From assembly GCA_031274075.1 (NCBI GenBank), contig JAISQQ010000369.1:1-25587 (forward strand): a DNA stretch of 25,587 nucleotides, written 5' to 3'. Origin of the DNA: Accumulibacter sp. GTDB taxonomy: Bacteria; Pseudomonadota; Gammaproteobacteria; Burkholderiales; Rhodocyclaceae. The position numbers and the translations under genes were made by a program. A model generated the notes under the pieces. It was not told the DNA's origin, did not search any database, and worked only from the letters and a program-made list of their open reading frames with translations. Below are positions 18,285-24,619 of the stretch, piece after piece. Position 1 is the stretch's first letter, and each line of letters starts with the position of its first letter.

Positions 18285-18326
18285 ACTACTCCTACCCTGG
18301 AACTCGACGGGCTTGGAATCGGTCAT
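18285..18326 (-). pseudogene. Remnant of a HigB/Gp49-like toxin gene (5' end only)
   Basis: ATG 18326 begins MTDSKPVEFQG, the N-terminus usual for Gp49-like HigB toxins, and is then joined directly to the Shine-Dalgarno and start of the antitoxin. About 90-100 toxin codons are missing. The original operon order (toxin, then antitoxin) is kept. The family assignment rests on a short stretch plus the neighbour, so it is inference. Confidence 0.55.
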
Positions 18327-18334
18327 GCCTGGAC

Positions 18335-18352
18335 CATACAATATTTTGTATG
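18335..18352. promoter_or_regulatory. Operator-like palindrome of the toxin-antitoxin promoter
   Basis: CATACAATATTTTGTATG, 7-bp arms CATACAA/TTGTATG around TATT, 9 bp upstream of the toxin start. On the minus strand TTGCGA and TATGGT with 17 bp between them overlap it and could be the promoter, which fits autorepression by the antitoxin. Confidence 0.6.
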
Positions 18353-18369
18353 TCCTCGCAAACTGACTT

Positions 18370-18648
18370 AGAAGCTGTTTGCGATCTTCTCTTGAACGCA
18401 CAGTCGACCTGTGTGCGTGAAAACAGCGACGGTTCGGTAGGGCGGGAAAGCGCAGCGCCTCCCGCCGGTCGTTCTCTCCGGCGGCGCAGCCGCCGCTTCT
18501 ATTATTCGGCAGCCTTTGAATCGTGCGGCGCGTTGCGCCGTGAAAAGGACCGGCGGGAGGCGCTGCGCTTTCCCGCCCTACGGGGTACGCCAATACCAAG
18601 GTGGGCTGGTGCCCCGCACTCCCAGAGAGAAGATCGTAAACAACTTCC
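18370..18648. repeat. Family C element with a complete A element inside (copy C3 with A3)
   Basis: The outer ends AGAAGCTGTTTGCGATCTTC (18370) and the inverse of GGAAGTTGTTTACGATCTTC (18648) form an inverted repeat, with CTGGGAGTGCGGGGC next to the right end. A3 (18438-18581) lies inside with both GTAGGGCGGG ends intact. This copy is directly upstream of the antitoxin operator. The gene-free 18284-19028 stretch otherwise holds a D repeat and the terminator at 18938. Confidence 0.75.
18438..18581. repeat. Family A palindromic element, copy A3
   Basis: 144 bp with the same 33-bp terminal inverted repeats as A1. Interior GGCCTTTGAATCGTGCGGCG-type sequence is shared with A1 except for a few changes (AGCCTTTGAATCG here). 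Confidence 0.85.
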
Positions 18649-18701
18649 CGGAACGTCTTTGGATCAAGGACTGACACAGTTCATCGTATGAACGTTGATG
18701 T

Positions 18702-18784
18702 GTATAAGCGCCTCATCCCTTTGATCGCCGGGACCCCGTTCGTTCCTCAAATTCCTGGATTCCGGCTGGCGCTGGAATGACGGG
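18702..18784. repeat. Family D element
   Basis: CTGGATTCCGGCTGGCGCTGGAATGACG preceded by a segment (TATAAGCGCCTC...GATCGCCGGGACCCCGTTCG) that is also found, diverged, at 24284-24405. The palindromic core is the widespread REP-like repeat of beta- and gammaproteobacteria. Confidence 0.65.
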
Positions 18785-18937
18785 GTGGAGAGAGTCCTCG
18801 CCTGCACTCAAACGTAAAACGCTTCAGCAAGATCTGAAAAAAGATCTGAAAAATGAAGCCCGACATTCGGAACCTTGGGCTTCGCAGGCCCGGATCGAGC
18901 CATCGCGCATTCACCTTCCGCGCGCGGGTTTCCGGAT

Positions 18938-18964
18938 AAAAAAACCGCCCCCGAAGGGGCGGTT
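18938..18964 (-). terminator. Rho-independent terminator of the GDPD gene
   Basis: On the minus strand AACCGCCCC-TTCG-GGGGCGGTT is followed by a run of T. A 9-bp perfect stem with a stable tetraloop, 65 bp after the stop codon. Confidence 0.93.
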
Positions 18965-19028
18965 CCTGTTTCTTCGATCCGGACCGGCGCTTGGCCGCCC
19001 ACCCGGAATCAACAGGCCACGAGCGGCG

Positions 19029-21128
19029 TCAGTTCGACGATTGCTGCCGCAGGAACCAGTCGCGCGCCATGACGCCCAAGTTGGGATAGTTGCTGAAAAA
19101 GCCGTCCAAGCCCATGTCCAGGTAGTTGTAATACTCCTCGGCGGCGGCGAAGGCATCGACCTTGTTGAAAGTCCAGGCATGAACCAGCAAACCCGCGTCG
19201 TGAGCCTGCTTCACGAACTCCTTGCTCATTGGCAGACCGAGACTAGCCGTGTCGATGGAAAGACTGATGCCATCGGCAACGGATTTGACGGTAGCCAGAT
19301 TCACAATGGGAAATCCATAATTGGGCACGGTGCCATCAACGGGCAGAGTCGTCTGGGAGGTCAAAACTATCTTGGCGATGCCGTTGTCCATGATCGGCAA
19401 GCCCAGCAATATCTGCGGGATGTTCTTGCCTTGCGCCACTTGTTTGTCGTGCAGGCTCTTGATCGTGTCCCCGCTGAACGACTGGATGATGACCGGGACG
19501 TCGGTCGAGGGGAGGCCCTTGGTGGCGAGAGTAGCCAGGATGCGGTCTTCCATCAACGGGTCCGCCTGCTTGGCTTCAGGATAGATGCCAATCGGGCGGT
19601 CATACTTCGCACTCTGCGCCTTGGCAAAATCCACCACTTCGTCGAAGGTTGGAATCCTGAAACTGTTGTAGCTGGTATCGCTCGGCGTGTAGCCGGGGTA
19701 GCTGGTTTCCGCAGTACCGGCGTCCGAATTAGTGACGGTCAGCTCTCTGATTTCGGCTAGGGTGAAATCGCTAACGTAATAGCAAACCCCATCACGATCA
19801 GTATCGTCGCTAGGGTTAATGCAAGACCCTCCACGGTTACTGAACCTGCTAGTGGTAACGTTTGTGTTCCCATCGAGCGTGGTGTCGTGCATGACCACCA
19901 GAACGCCGTCACTGGTCGTTTGCAGATCGGGCTCGATGAAATCGACTCCCATCTTGATCGCCAGTTCGTAAGCGGCAAACGTGTGCTCGGGCAGATAACC
20001 ACTGGCGCCCCGGTGGGAAGTGACCTGCGGGCCATCGGAGACGAATTTGTGGATAGGCTCCTTGAACTGGTCGCGCGCCAGGACCGCCAGATCGGGATAG
20101 TTGCTGAACATGCCGTCCATGCCCATGTCGAGATACTCGCGGTATTCCTTTTGCGCCGCGATGGCGTCGACCTGGCTGAACGTCCAGCCATGCACCCTCA
20201 GCCCGGCGGCGTGCGCCTGTTCGATGAATTCGCGCGTCACCGGAAAACCGTCGGTATAGTAGGGATCGCCCAAACCGACGCTGACGCCGTCGGCGATTTT
20301 CTTCACTTCGGAGAAATCGAGCGCTTCTATGGAATCGTCGCTCCAGCCTACGAGGTCGCGCCAAACCCCCATCTTGGGAACACCATCTTTCATCACCGCC
20401 ACGCCCAGCAGGATCTGCGGAACCTTTGTGCCCTGCGCCTGCTGCTTGCCGTGCAGGCTGCGAATCGTTTCTTCGCTGAACGACTGGATGAATACCCGGC
20501 TGTCGGGCTTGTTCATGCCATGGGCGGACAAGGTGGCCAGGATGCCGTCTTCCATCTCCGGATCGGCCTGCTTGGCTTCGGGGTAGATGCCGATTTCGCG
20601 GCCCACCTTCGCGCTCTGCGCCTTGGCGAATTCGATCACTTCATCGAAGGTCGGAATCCCGAAACCGTTGTAGCGGGCATCGCTCGGCGTGTAGCCGGGA
20701 TAGCTGCCTTTTGCGGTGCCGGCGTCCGAATAAGTGACGGTCAGCGTCCTGATTTCGGCCAAGGTAAAATCGCTCACCGGATAGTTGTTGTGGCCATTGC
20801 GCTTGGCGAAGAGATCGGCGACATTGGTGTTCTGATCGAGCGTGTCGTCGTGCATCGCCACCAGATGACCGTCCTTGGTGAATTGCAGATCGGGCTCGAT
20901 GTAGTCGGCGCCCATCTGGATCGCCAGTTCATACGCGGCGAGCGTATGCTCGGGCAGATAACCGCTGGCGCCCCGGTGGGAAATCACAATGGGTCCGCCA
21001 ACCAGACCGGGGTTGACCGGATCGGGTGTCGACGGCTGATCCGAATCGCCATGACCGCCGCCACCGCCGCCGCAAGCCGACAGCACCAGCGCCGTCAGCG
21101 ATAACATCAAGAATTTCCTGTAACTCAT
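19029..21128 (-). CDS. Tandem-domain glycerophosphodiester phosphodiesterase lipoprotein
   Basis: Predicted to hydrolyse glycerophosphodiesters to an alcohol and glycerol-3-phosphate at the cell surface or in the periplasm. The 699-residue protein has a lipoprotein signal (MSYRKFLMLSLTALVLSAC, Cys19), a G6 linker and two full GDPD domains (about 47-355 and 366-695). Each carries HRGASGYLPEHT, IEPDLQ and MHD, the catalytic and metal-binding motifs of the family. The repeats are very similar in protein and DNA. Domain 2 has an extra, less GC-rich loop (DDTDRDGVC; 19790-19860) that resembles a calcium-binding Asp loop. Start ATG 21128 is chosen because it begins the signal peptide; it overlaps the stop of a 16-codon leader ORF as ATGA. 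A Pho-box-like promoter lies upstream. The C-G6 tether matches the two pectinases, so T2SS surface export is possible. Confidence 0.92.
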   Translation of the reverse strand: MSYRKFLMLSLTALVLSACGGGGGGHGDSDQPSTPDPVNPGLVGGPIVISHRGASGYLPEHTLAAYELAIQMGADYIEPDLQFTKDGHLVAMHDDTLDQNTNVADLFAKRNGHNNYPVSDFTLAEIRTLTVTYSDAGTAKGSYPGYTPSDARYNGFGIPTFDEVIEFAKAQSAKVGREIGIYPEAKQADPEMEDGILATLSAHGMNKPDSRVFIQSFSEETIRSLHGKQQAQGTKVPQILLGVAVMKDGVPKMGVWRDLVGWSDDSIEALDFSEVKKIADGVSVGLGDPYYTDGFPVTREFIEQAHAAGLRVHGWTFSQVDAIAAQKEYREYLDMGMDGMFSNYPDLAVLARDQFKEPIHKFVSDGPQVTSHRGASGYLPEHTFAAYELAIKMGVDFIEPDLQTTSDGVLVVMHDTTLDGNTNVTTSRFSNRGGSCINPSDDTDRDGVCYYVSDFTLAEIRELTVTNSDAGTAETSYPGYTPSDTSYNSFRIPTFDEVVDFAKAQSAKYDRPIGIYPEAKQADPLMEDRILATLATKGLPSTDVPVIIQSFSGDTIKSLHDKQVAQGKNIPQILLGLPIMDNGIAKIVLTSQTTLPVDGTVPNYGFPIVNLATVKSVADGISLSIDTASLGLPMSKEFVKQAHDAGLLVHAWTFNKVDAFAAAEEYYNYLDMGLDGFFSNYPNLGVMARDWFLRQQSSN

Positions 21129-21175
21129 ATGACCCCCCAAAAAGATACGAATGCCGTTGCGAAAATTTCCATCAT
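21125..21175 (-). CDS. 16-codon leader ORF coupled to the GDPD gene
   Basis: AGGAG lies 5 nt before ATG 21175 and 8 nt before a second in-frame ATG, but only 1 nt before the in-frame GDPD ATG at 21179. The leader MMEIFATAFVSFWGVI ends at TGA 21125-21127, which overlaps the GDPD start (ATGA). The GDPD gene itself has only a G6 run as a ribosome site, so translation may depend on the leader. Confidence 0.45.
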   Translation of the reverse strand: MMEIFATAFVSFWGVI

Positions 21176-21204
21176 TCATACTCCTGTCTTAAAACACGCG
21201 GCTC

Positions 21205-21238
21205 ATTCTGGACAGAATTCGTGACAGAACGATGAAAC
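21205..21238 (-). promoter_or_regulatory. Pho-box-like promoter of the GDPD gene
   Basis: On the minus strand GTTTCATCGTT and CTGTCACGAAT (21238-21217) are two 11-nt half-sites in the PhoB direct-repeat form, taking the place of the -35 box. Six nt further is CAGAAT (21210-21205) as -10. The same layout recurs at 22187-22154. Glycerophosphodiesterases are often phosphate-starvation genes, which fits. Confidence 0.5.
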
Positions 21239-21617
21239 GACCGGCGATGACCGGCCTTTCCAAGACAGGACCTTGCACTTGCGCCTGAAAGTTCGTTTGA
21301 AAATCCGGGAAATCCGCGCTGGCGAGTATCTTGAGACAGGAAAAAACTTCCAATGAATCAATCCATTGGCGTATCGCCCCCCCTCACGATGACGTCGCGC
21401 GTCATTCTTCGAACAGACAGCCACGACAGGCATGTTCGTTTAGGAACATTTATGTCGCAAATGGAACACTATGTGTTGTCGCCGTTTTTGTCAATAGGAA
21501 TCATCGAGTCGGGCGCGGGATGATCCCGTTCGCGTCGTAGCGGTTTCCCCTTGCTCATCATCGTTGGGCTTCGCAGGTTCAGTTCGACCCATGCCTGCTG
21601 CTCGGCGCACGAAACGC
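21239..21617. other. Gene-free stretch with nothing firmly recognised
   Basis: Contains short inverted repeats (CCGGCGATGACCGG near 21240) and a few short open frames without family resemblance. One of them on the minus strand near 21480-21600 (..AWVELNLRSPTMMSKGKPL..) might be a gene remnant, but I cannot support it. Confidence 0.4.
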
Positions 21618-21642
21618 AAAAGCCCGGAAAACCGGGCTTTTT
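21618..21642 (-). terminator. Terminator after the DUF2283 gene
   Basis: AAAGCCCGG-TTTT-CCGGGCTTT hairpin, 20 bp after the DUF2283 stop. A short T-run exists on both sides, so it may act in both directions. Confidence 0.7.
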
Positions 21643-21661
21643 CAAGCGCCGCGGGTGAAAA

Positions 21662-21847
21662 TCAGGCGGCTTTGGGGAGCGGCTGGCTTTTGCGTTTGCT
21701 GATCGAAAGCACTTCGATTCCCACGATATGGCCTTTCGCGTCATAGTCCAAGATGATGCCGGGTTCCAGTTGCCGTGTCGTCTCGATCTCCGCATCGGAG
21801 ATTTCCAGATAAGCGGCGTCGGCTTGAGGGTCAAATTCGAGTTTCAT
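21662..21847 (-). CDS. DUF2283 family small protein
   Basis: The 61-residue protein starts MKLEFDPQADAAYLEISD and continues EPGIILDYDAKGHIVGIEVL, the pattern of DUF2283, followed by a basic end (SKRKSQPLPKAA). DUF2283 genes commonly form two-gene units with a DUF4258 gene upstream, often discussed as toxin-antitoxin-like pairs; function is not proven. Here the ATG overlaps the stop of a DUF4258-like remnant (ATGA 21844-21847). The gene itself is complete and has its own terminator. Confidence 0.85.
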   Translation of the reverse strand: MKLEFDPQADAAYLEISDAEIETTRQLEPGIILDYDAKGHIVGIEVLSISKRKSQPLPKAA

Positions 21848-21909
21848 GGGTCGCTTGCCTCATCATCAAGATAAACCGTCACGATGCGCACAGGGGTCGC
21901 ACACTCATT
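21844..21909 (-). pseudogene. C-terminal remnant of a DUF4258 gene
   Basis: The frame ending at TGA 21844-21846 reads ECATPVRIVTVYLDDEASDP, like the end of DUF4258 proteins (x-V-R-I-I-T-V-Y-x-P-D). It is cut at 21909/21910 by an A-type repeat, and nothing like the N-terminal part is visible beyond the repeat. Identification rests on the motif and on the DUF2283 neighbour. Confidence 0.5.
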
Positions 21910-22023
21910 GTAGGGCGGATGCAATCCGCCGATTGTAAGTTCCGGCGCAAAGCGGCGCATTTTTTAGATTTGCGCTGGCTTCGCCTTCGGAAGGGTACGA
22001 CCGGCGGATGGCGTTCGCCCTGC
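21910..22023. repeat. A-type element (variant) truncating the DUF4258 gene
   Basis: Begins GTAGGGCGGATGCAATCCGC and ends with the inverse CGGCGGATGGCGTTCGCCCTGC. The interior GTTCCGGCGCAAAGCGGCGCA is shared with 9500-9522. Confidence 0.7.
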
Positions 22024-22038
22024 GAAACTGTCCCTGAC

Positions 22039-22147
22039 AAAAAAAAGCGACTGGCACGAATGTCTGTCGCTCAAGGGGAGGCCCCGAAAAATGAGGTAAA
22101 ACGGGGCGATCGGAGAGACTCCCTAATTTCTACTCAAATTTCTACTC
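22039..22147 (-). ncRNA. Candidate small RNA from a Pho-box-like promoter
   Basis: Read on the minus strand, transcription from the -10 at 22159-22154 would start near 22147. The RNA would begin with two perfect copies of TGAGTAGAAATT (22148-22125), then a small GGAG/CTCC hairpin (22122-22112) and a GCCCCG...CGGGGC hairpin (22107-22081). It would end in a GCGAC...GTCGC hairpin with a TTCG loop followed by eight T (22070-22039). No ORF with a ribosome site fits in the ~105 nt. Promoter, hairpins and terminator are visible; that it is a small RNA is inference. It could instead be the leader of a gene that was lost. Confidence 0.4.
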
Positions 22148-22153
22148 ACCAGC

Positions 22154-22187
22154 ACTCTAGACCGGATTCATGACAAAACGATGACTG
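22154..22187 (-). promoter_or_regulatory. Second Pho-box-like promoter
   Basis: Minus strand: CAGTCATCGTT and TTGTCATGAAT (22187-22166), 11-nt period, then 6 nt and -10 TAGAGT (22159-22154). Half-sites and spacing agree closely with the GDPD promoter at 21238-21205. Confidence 0.5.
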
Positions 22188-22204
22188 CGCCTGCTGTCCC
22201 GAAA

Positions 22205-22238
22205 CCGGCCCCGTCCATTATCGACCGGACGGGGCCGG
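22205..22238 (-). terminator. Strong GC hairpin, probably a terminator
   Basis: CCGGCCCCGTCC and GGACGGGGCCGG pair perfectly (12 bp) around a 10-nt loop. The T-run is weak in both directions. It lies between the gene tail ending at 22278 and the Pho-box-like promoter, so it separates two minus-strand units. Confidence 0.6.
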
Positions 22239-22277
22239 GCCGGTTCCCGTTTGAACCAAAGGCAGGCGGTCTCCGCA

Positions 22278-22358
22278 TCAGGCCGGGACGACCGTGAAGG
22301 TGTACGAACTCGTCGTCGTTCCGTCCCGCGCGAGCGTCGAGCCGTTCACCCGCATCGT
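22278..22358 (-). pseudogene. Possible 3' tail of a lost gene
   Basis: The minus-strand frame MRVNGSTLARDGTTTSSYTF..VVPA ends at TGA 22278-22280, followed after 40 bp by a strong hairpin, as the end of a gene would be. The composition resembles a C-terminal beta-domain of a surface protein. Just upstream are two in-frame stop codons (TAGTAG, about 22359-22364) and then repeat C4, so the body is gone. Codon bias is equally good on the opposite strand, so the strand is uncertain. Confidence 0.25.
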
Positions 22359-22377
22359 CTACTACGAGTGCCGCGTC

Positions 22378-22512
22378 ATCTTGCACAAGCCCATCATGAA
22401 AGCCTCTCTCCGAACCGTCTCTGGGCGCGCAGGGTATCCGCCCCGCTTTTGACCCGCGCCATGACACTGCCGCGCTGTTGCGGGGCTGATGCCCCGCGCT
22501 CCCAGAGAGACA
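22378..22512. repeat. Family C element, copy C4 (partial)
   Basis: Matches C1 from CTTGCACAAGCCCATCATG through GAAAGCCTCTCTCCGA to GCCCCGCGCTCCCAG, and includes the same minus-strand ribosome-site and ATGATG. It lacks the outer GATCTTC ends; on the right it runs into a short GACAGAGGACAG (family B) piece. Confidence 0.7.
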
Positions 22513-22555
22513 GAGGACAGTGTTTCTTGCGACGGCTTCGCCGCCGGAGGTCGAC

Positions 22556-22589
22556 GAACTGGATTCCGGCTTGCGCCGGAATGACGGCG
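22556..22589. repeat. Family D repeat core
   Basis: CTGGATTCCGGCTTGCGCCG followed by GAATGACGG: REP-like palindrome, identical in its core to the copies near 24350 and 24375. Confidence 0.7.
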
Positions 22590-22616
22590 GTATCGGAGGA
22601 TAGATGACATGACGGA

Positions 22617-22674
22617 TCAAGTTCAATCACCGGGCGCGAAGCGACCGCAAATATCACTGTCCCTGTCTTCTGAA
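22617..22674. repeat. Family B fragment, copy B4
   Basis: Inverse orientation: CACCGGGCGCGAAGCGACCG, then CAAATATCACTGTCCCTGTCTTCTG. It has one arm and a mutated hairpin (one arm base changed), so it is degenerate. 21848-22753 is thus a gene-poor stretch made of remnants and repeats. Confidence 0.6.
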
Positions 22675-22753
22675 CCCCGTATTCCCGTCCGCGGCAAAAT
22701 CTCGTACCCTTGCGGGACTTTGAGATTCGAGACAAATCCACCACGGAGGGAGC

Positions 22754-23137
22754 ATGTTGGAATCGTTCGGCAATCTGGTAAGCACCATCGACGGCTTCGT
22801 CTGGGGGCCGTTCGTGCTGATTCCCCTGTTGTTGGCCGTCGGCGTGATTCTGACCGTCGGCCTGCGTTTCCTGCCCTGGCGGGAACTGTCTCACGCCTTC
22901 GCGACGATGTGGCGGGGACGGCGGCATCACCCCGGGCACAAGGGCGAACTGACGCCGTTCCGCGCCCTGATGACCTCGCTCGCGGCGACCATCGGCACCG
23001 GCAACATCGTCGGCGTGCCAGTGCGTCTTCGGGCGCAGCGGCGCAAGGCATGCCGACGCGCAATAAAGCCCTGGAATGGACAAAAAACCGCTGAACAGGG
23101 GCATGATGGGAATCCTCGGCGCATAGCCGAAGCGTAA
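22754..23137 (+). pseudogene. Truncated sodium:alanine symporter (AgcS family)
   Basis: ATG 22754 with GGAGGG 3-8 nt upstream. The first ~88 residues match the N-terminus of AgcS/AlsT transporters: IDGFVWGPFVLIPLLLAVGV (first membrane helix), VGLRFLPWRELSHAF, and GELTPFRALMTSLAATIGTG followed by NIVGV. The normal continuation, and over 350 residues of the remaining transmembrane helices, are missing. After about 23018 the frame reads an unrelated basic tail (RLRAQRRKACRRAIKPW) to a stop. The DNA after the break (23018-23400) contains no rest of the gene and nothing I recognise. Ribosome site and start are intact, so a short non-functional peptide could still be made. Confidence 0.85.
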
Positions 23138-23415
23138 GGACATTACGCCACGGGCAGCCTGGGCTGAATGAAACAAGGCCGAGGATTTCCTGCTGCCCAC
23201 AATCATCGGGTTCTACAGGCTTCGTCCAAGTTACGCTTGCTGAATCATCAATCATCCTTTCCGCGCCAGGGAGCAATGACCCGGAAAATGCGTATGCTAC
23301 ACGTCGATGACGTGAGTCGTTTGGCGTGTACCTGTCCGCCACGGCAAGTCAGCCAGTGTCGCGGCGACTCTTGCGTCGCTTGACATACCCTGGCCGATAA
23401 AACGAGGAACGCCCG

Positions 23416-24243
23416 ATGCCCGCCCGTTTCAAACTTCGCAGCGCCCATCCGGTTGAAGACGGCATTCGCGCCGACGTCCTGGCCGCGCTGTCCGATATCG
23501 AACGCAAGCACGAGGTCACGGTGCTCTATGCCTGCGAATCCGGCAGCCGCGGTTGGGGCTTTGCGTCGCCGGACAGCGATTACGACGTGCGCTTCATCTA
23601 CGCGCATCGCCTGTCCTGGTACCTCACCGTGGATGCCGGACGCGATGTGATCGAACTGCCGATCAACGACGCGCTGGACATAAACGGCTGGGAATTGCGC
23701 AAAACACTGCGACTCCTGCTGCGCTCCAACCCGGTATTGCTGGAATGGCTGGATTCGCCCATCGTCTATCGCGCCGAGCCGGAAACCCTGTCCCGCCTGC
23801 AGGCGCTGGCGGTGGATTATTTTTCGTCCATCAAGGGCTATCGCCACTATTTGCACATGGCGAAAAACAATTTTCGCGGCTATCTGCAAACGGATAGCGT
23901 GCGCCTGAAAAAATACCTGTATGTGCTGCGTCCCCTGCTCGCTGTGCGCTGGATCGAGGCCAACAAGGGACAAGCGCCCATGCGCTTCGCCGACCTGGCC
24001 AGCGGCGTGCTGGATGACGCGCCCTTGCTCGAAGAAATCGATCGCCTGCTGGAAATCAAGATGTCCTCCAATGAAACCGAATACAGCCCGCGCTGGCCCC
24101 GGATTCATGCGTTCATCGAGCAGGAACTGAATCGTCTCGAGCACGCGCCGCGCGCGGAAAATCCGCTTCCTCCCGGCCTGCGCGCGACGCTGGACGCGTT
24201 TTTGCGGGAAACGGTGTTGCGCTATGACGCCGCCTGGGTTTGA
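23416..24243 (+). CDS. RlaP/YcgL-type nucleotidyltransferase
   Basis: The 275-residue protein has the polymerase-beta nucleotidyltransferase core GSRGWGFASPDSDYDVRFIY (about residues 42-61), with the GS motif and the D-x-D metal ligands (D55 and D57 region). It continues with the extended helical region (GYRHYLHMAKNNFRGYL, KKYLYVLRPLLAVRWIE) typical of the predicted nucleotidyltransferases of the RlaP/PF10127 group. Full length for that group. ATG 23416 has GAGG at 8 nt. TTGCGT and CGATAA (18-bp gap, 23371-23400) could serve as promoter. Known relatives occur beside RNA ligase or repair genes; here no such partner is visible, so the substrate is unknown. Confidence 0.85.
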   Translation: MPARFKLRSAHPVEDGIRADVLAALSDIERKHEVTVLYACESGSRGWGFASPDSDYDVRFIYAHRLSWYLTVDAGRDVIELPINDALDINGWELRKTLRLLLRSNPVLLEWLDSPIVYRAEPETLSRLQALAVDYFSSIKGYRHYLHMAKNNFRGYLQTDSVRLKKYLYVLRPLLAVRWIEANKGQAPMRFADLASGVLDDAPLLEEIDRLLEIKMSSNETEYSPRWPRIHAFIEQELNRLEHAPRAENPLPPGLRATLDAFLRETVLRYDAAWV

Positions 24244-24283
24244 CGCCTCAAATACGGGGCGCCCCGCTTCGCGGCATGAGCGT

Positions 24284-24405
24284 CGATATAGGCACAGAGG
24301 CGTCGTCCCTTTGCTTGCCGGGATCCAGTTCGTTGGTCAAACTTCCTGGATTCCGGCTTGCGCCGCAAATTCCTGGATTCCGGCTTGCGCCGGAATGACG
24401 AGGTA
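24284..24405. repeat. Family D element with an internal tandem duplication
   Basis: Two copies of CTGGATTCCGGCTTGCGCCG lie in a row (about 24349 and 24375), the second with its full GGAATGACG end. The upstream part (CCCTTTGCTTGCCGGGATCC) is shared with 18715-18740. It begins 40 bp after the nucleotidyltransferase stop. The rest of the gene-free stretch, 24406-24619, shows nothing I can assign. Confidence 0.65.
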
Positions 24406-24619
24406 AAAATAGCCGCCGCCGGCACTGAAACGTTCTGAATCACTTCTCGACTCCGCTGCCCAACCCTTTTCTTGTTTGTGATTCACCTTCTGGATGATGT
24501 TATGCGAGAGCTTGAAAGCGTTGATTCTCGTCATGTCCCTTGTGTCGTTGTGCCTGAATTGAAGTTTTCAGGATAAACGGCAAAAACACCAGAACGCGCC
24601 AACGTGCGCGAGCCGCCGG

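Noticed and set aside
21129..21179. GDPD start at ATG 21179
   Set aside because: It would put 17 polar residues before the lipoprotein signal, and the AGGAG is only 1 nt away. ATG 21128 begins the signal peptide.
22394..23206. Minus-strand ORF of 270 codons across repeats C4, B4 and the AgcS remnant
   Set aside because: It runs through three repeats and the antisense of agcS and has no motif of its own.
24337..24534. Minus-strand ORF of 65 codons downstream of the nucleotidyltransferase
   Set aside because: Its second half is the translated D repeat (VIPAQAGIQE), a known false-gene signature. The first half has no recognised family and only a poorly spaced ribosome site.
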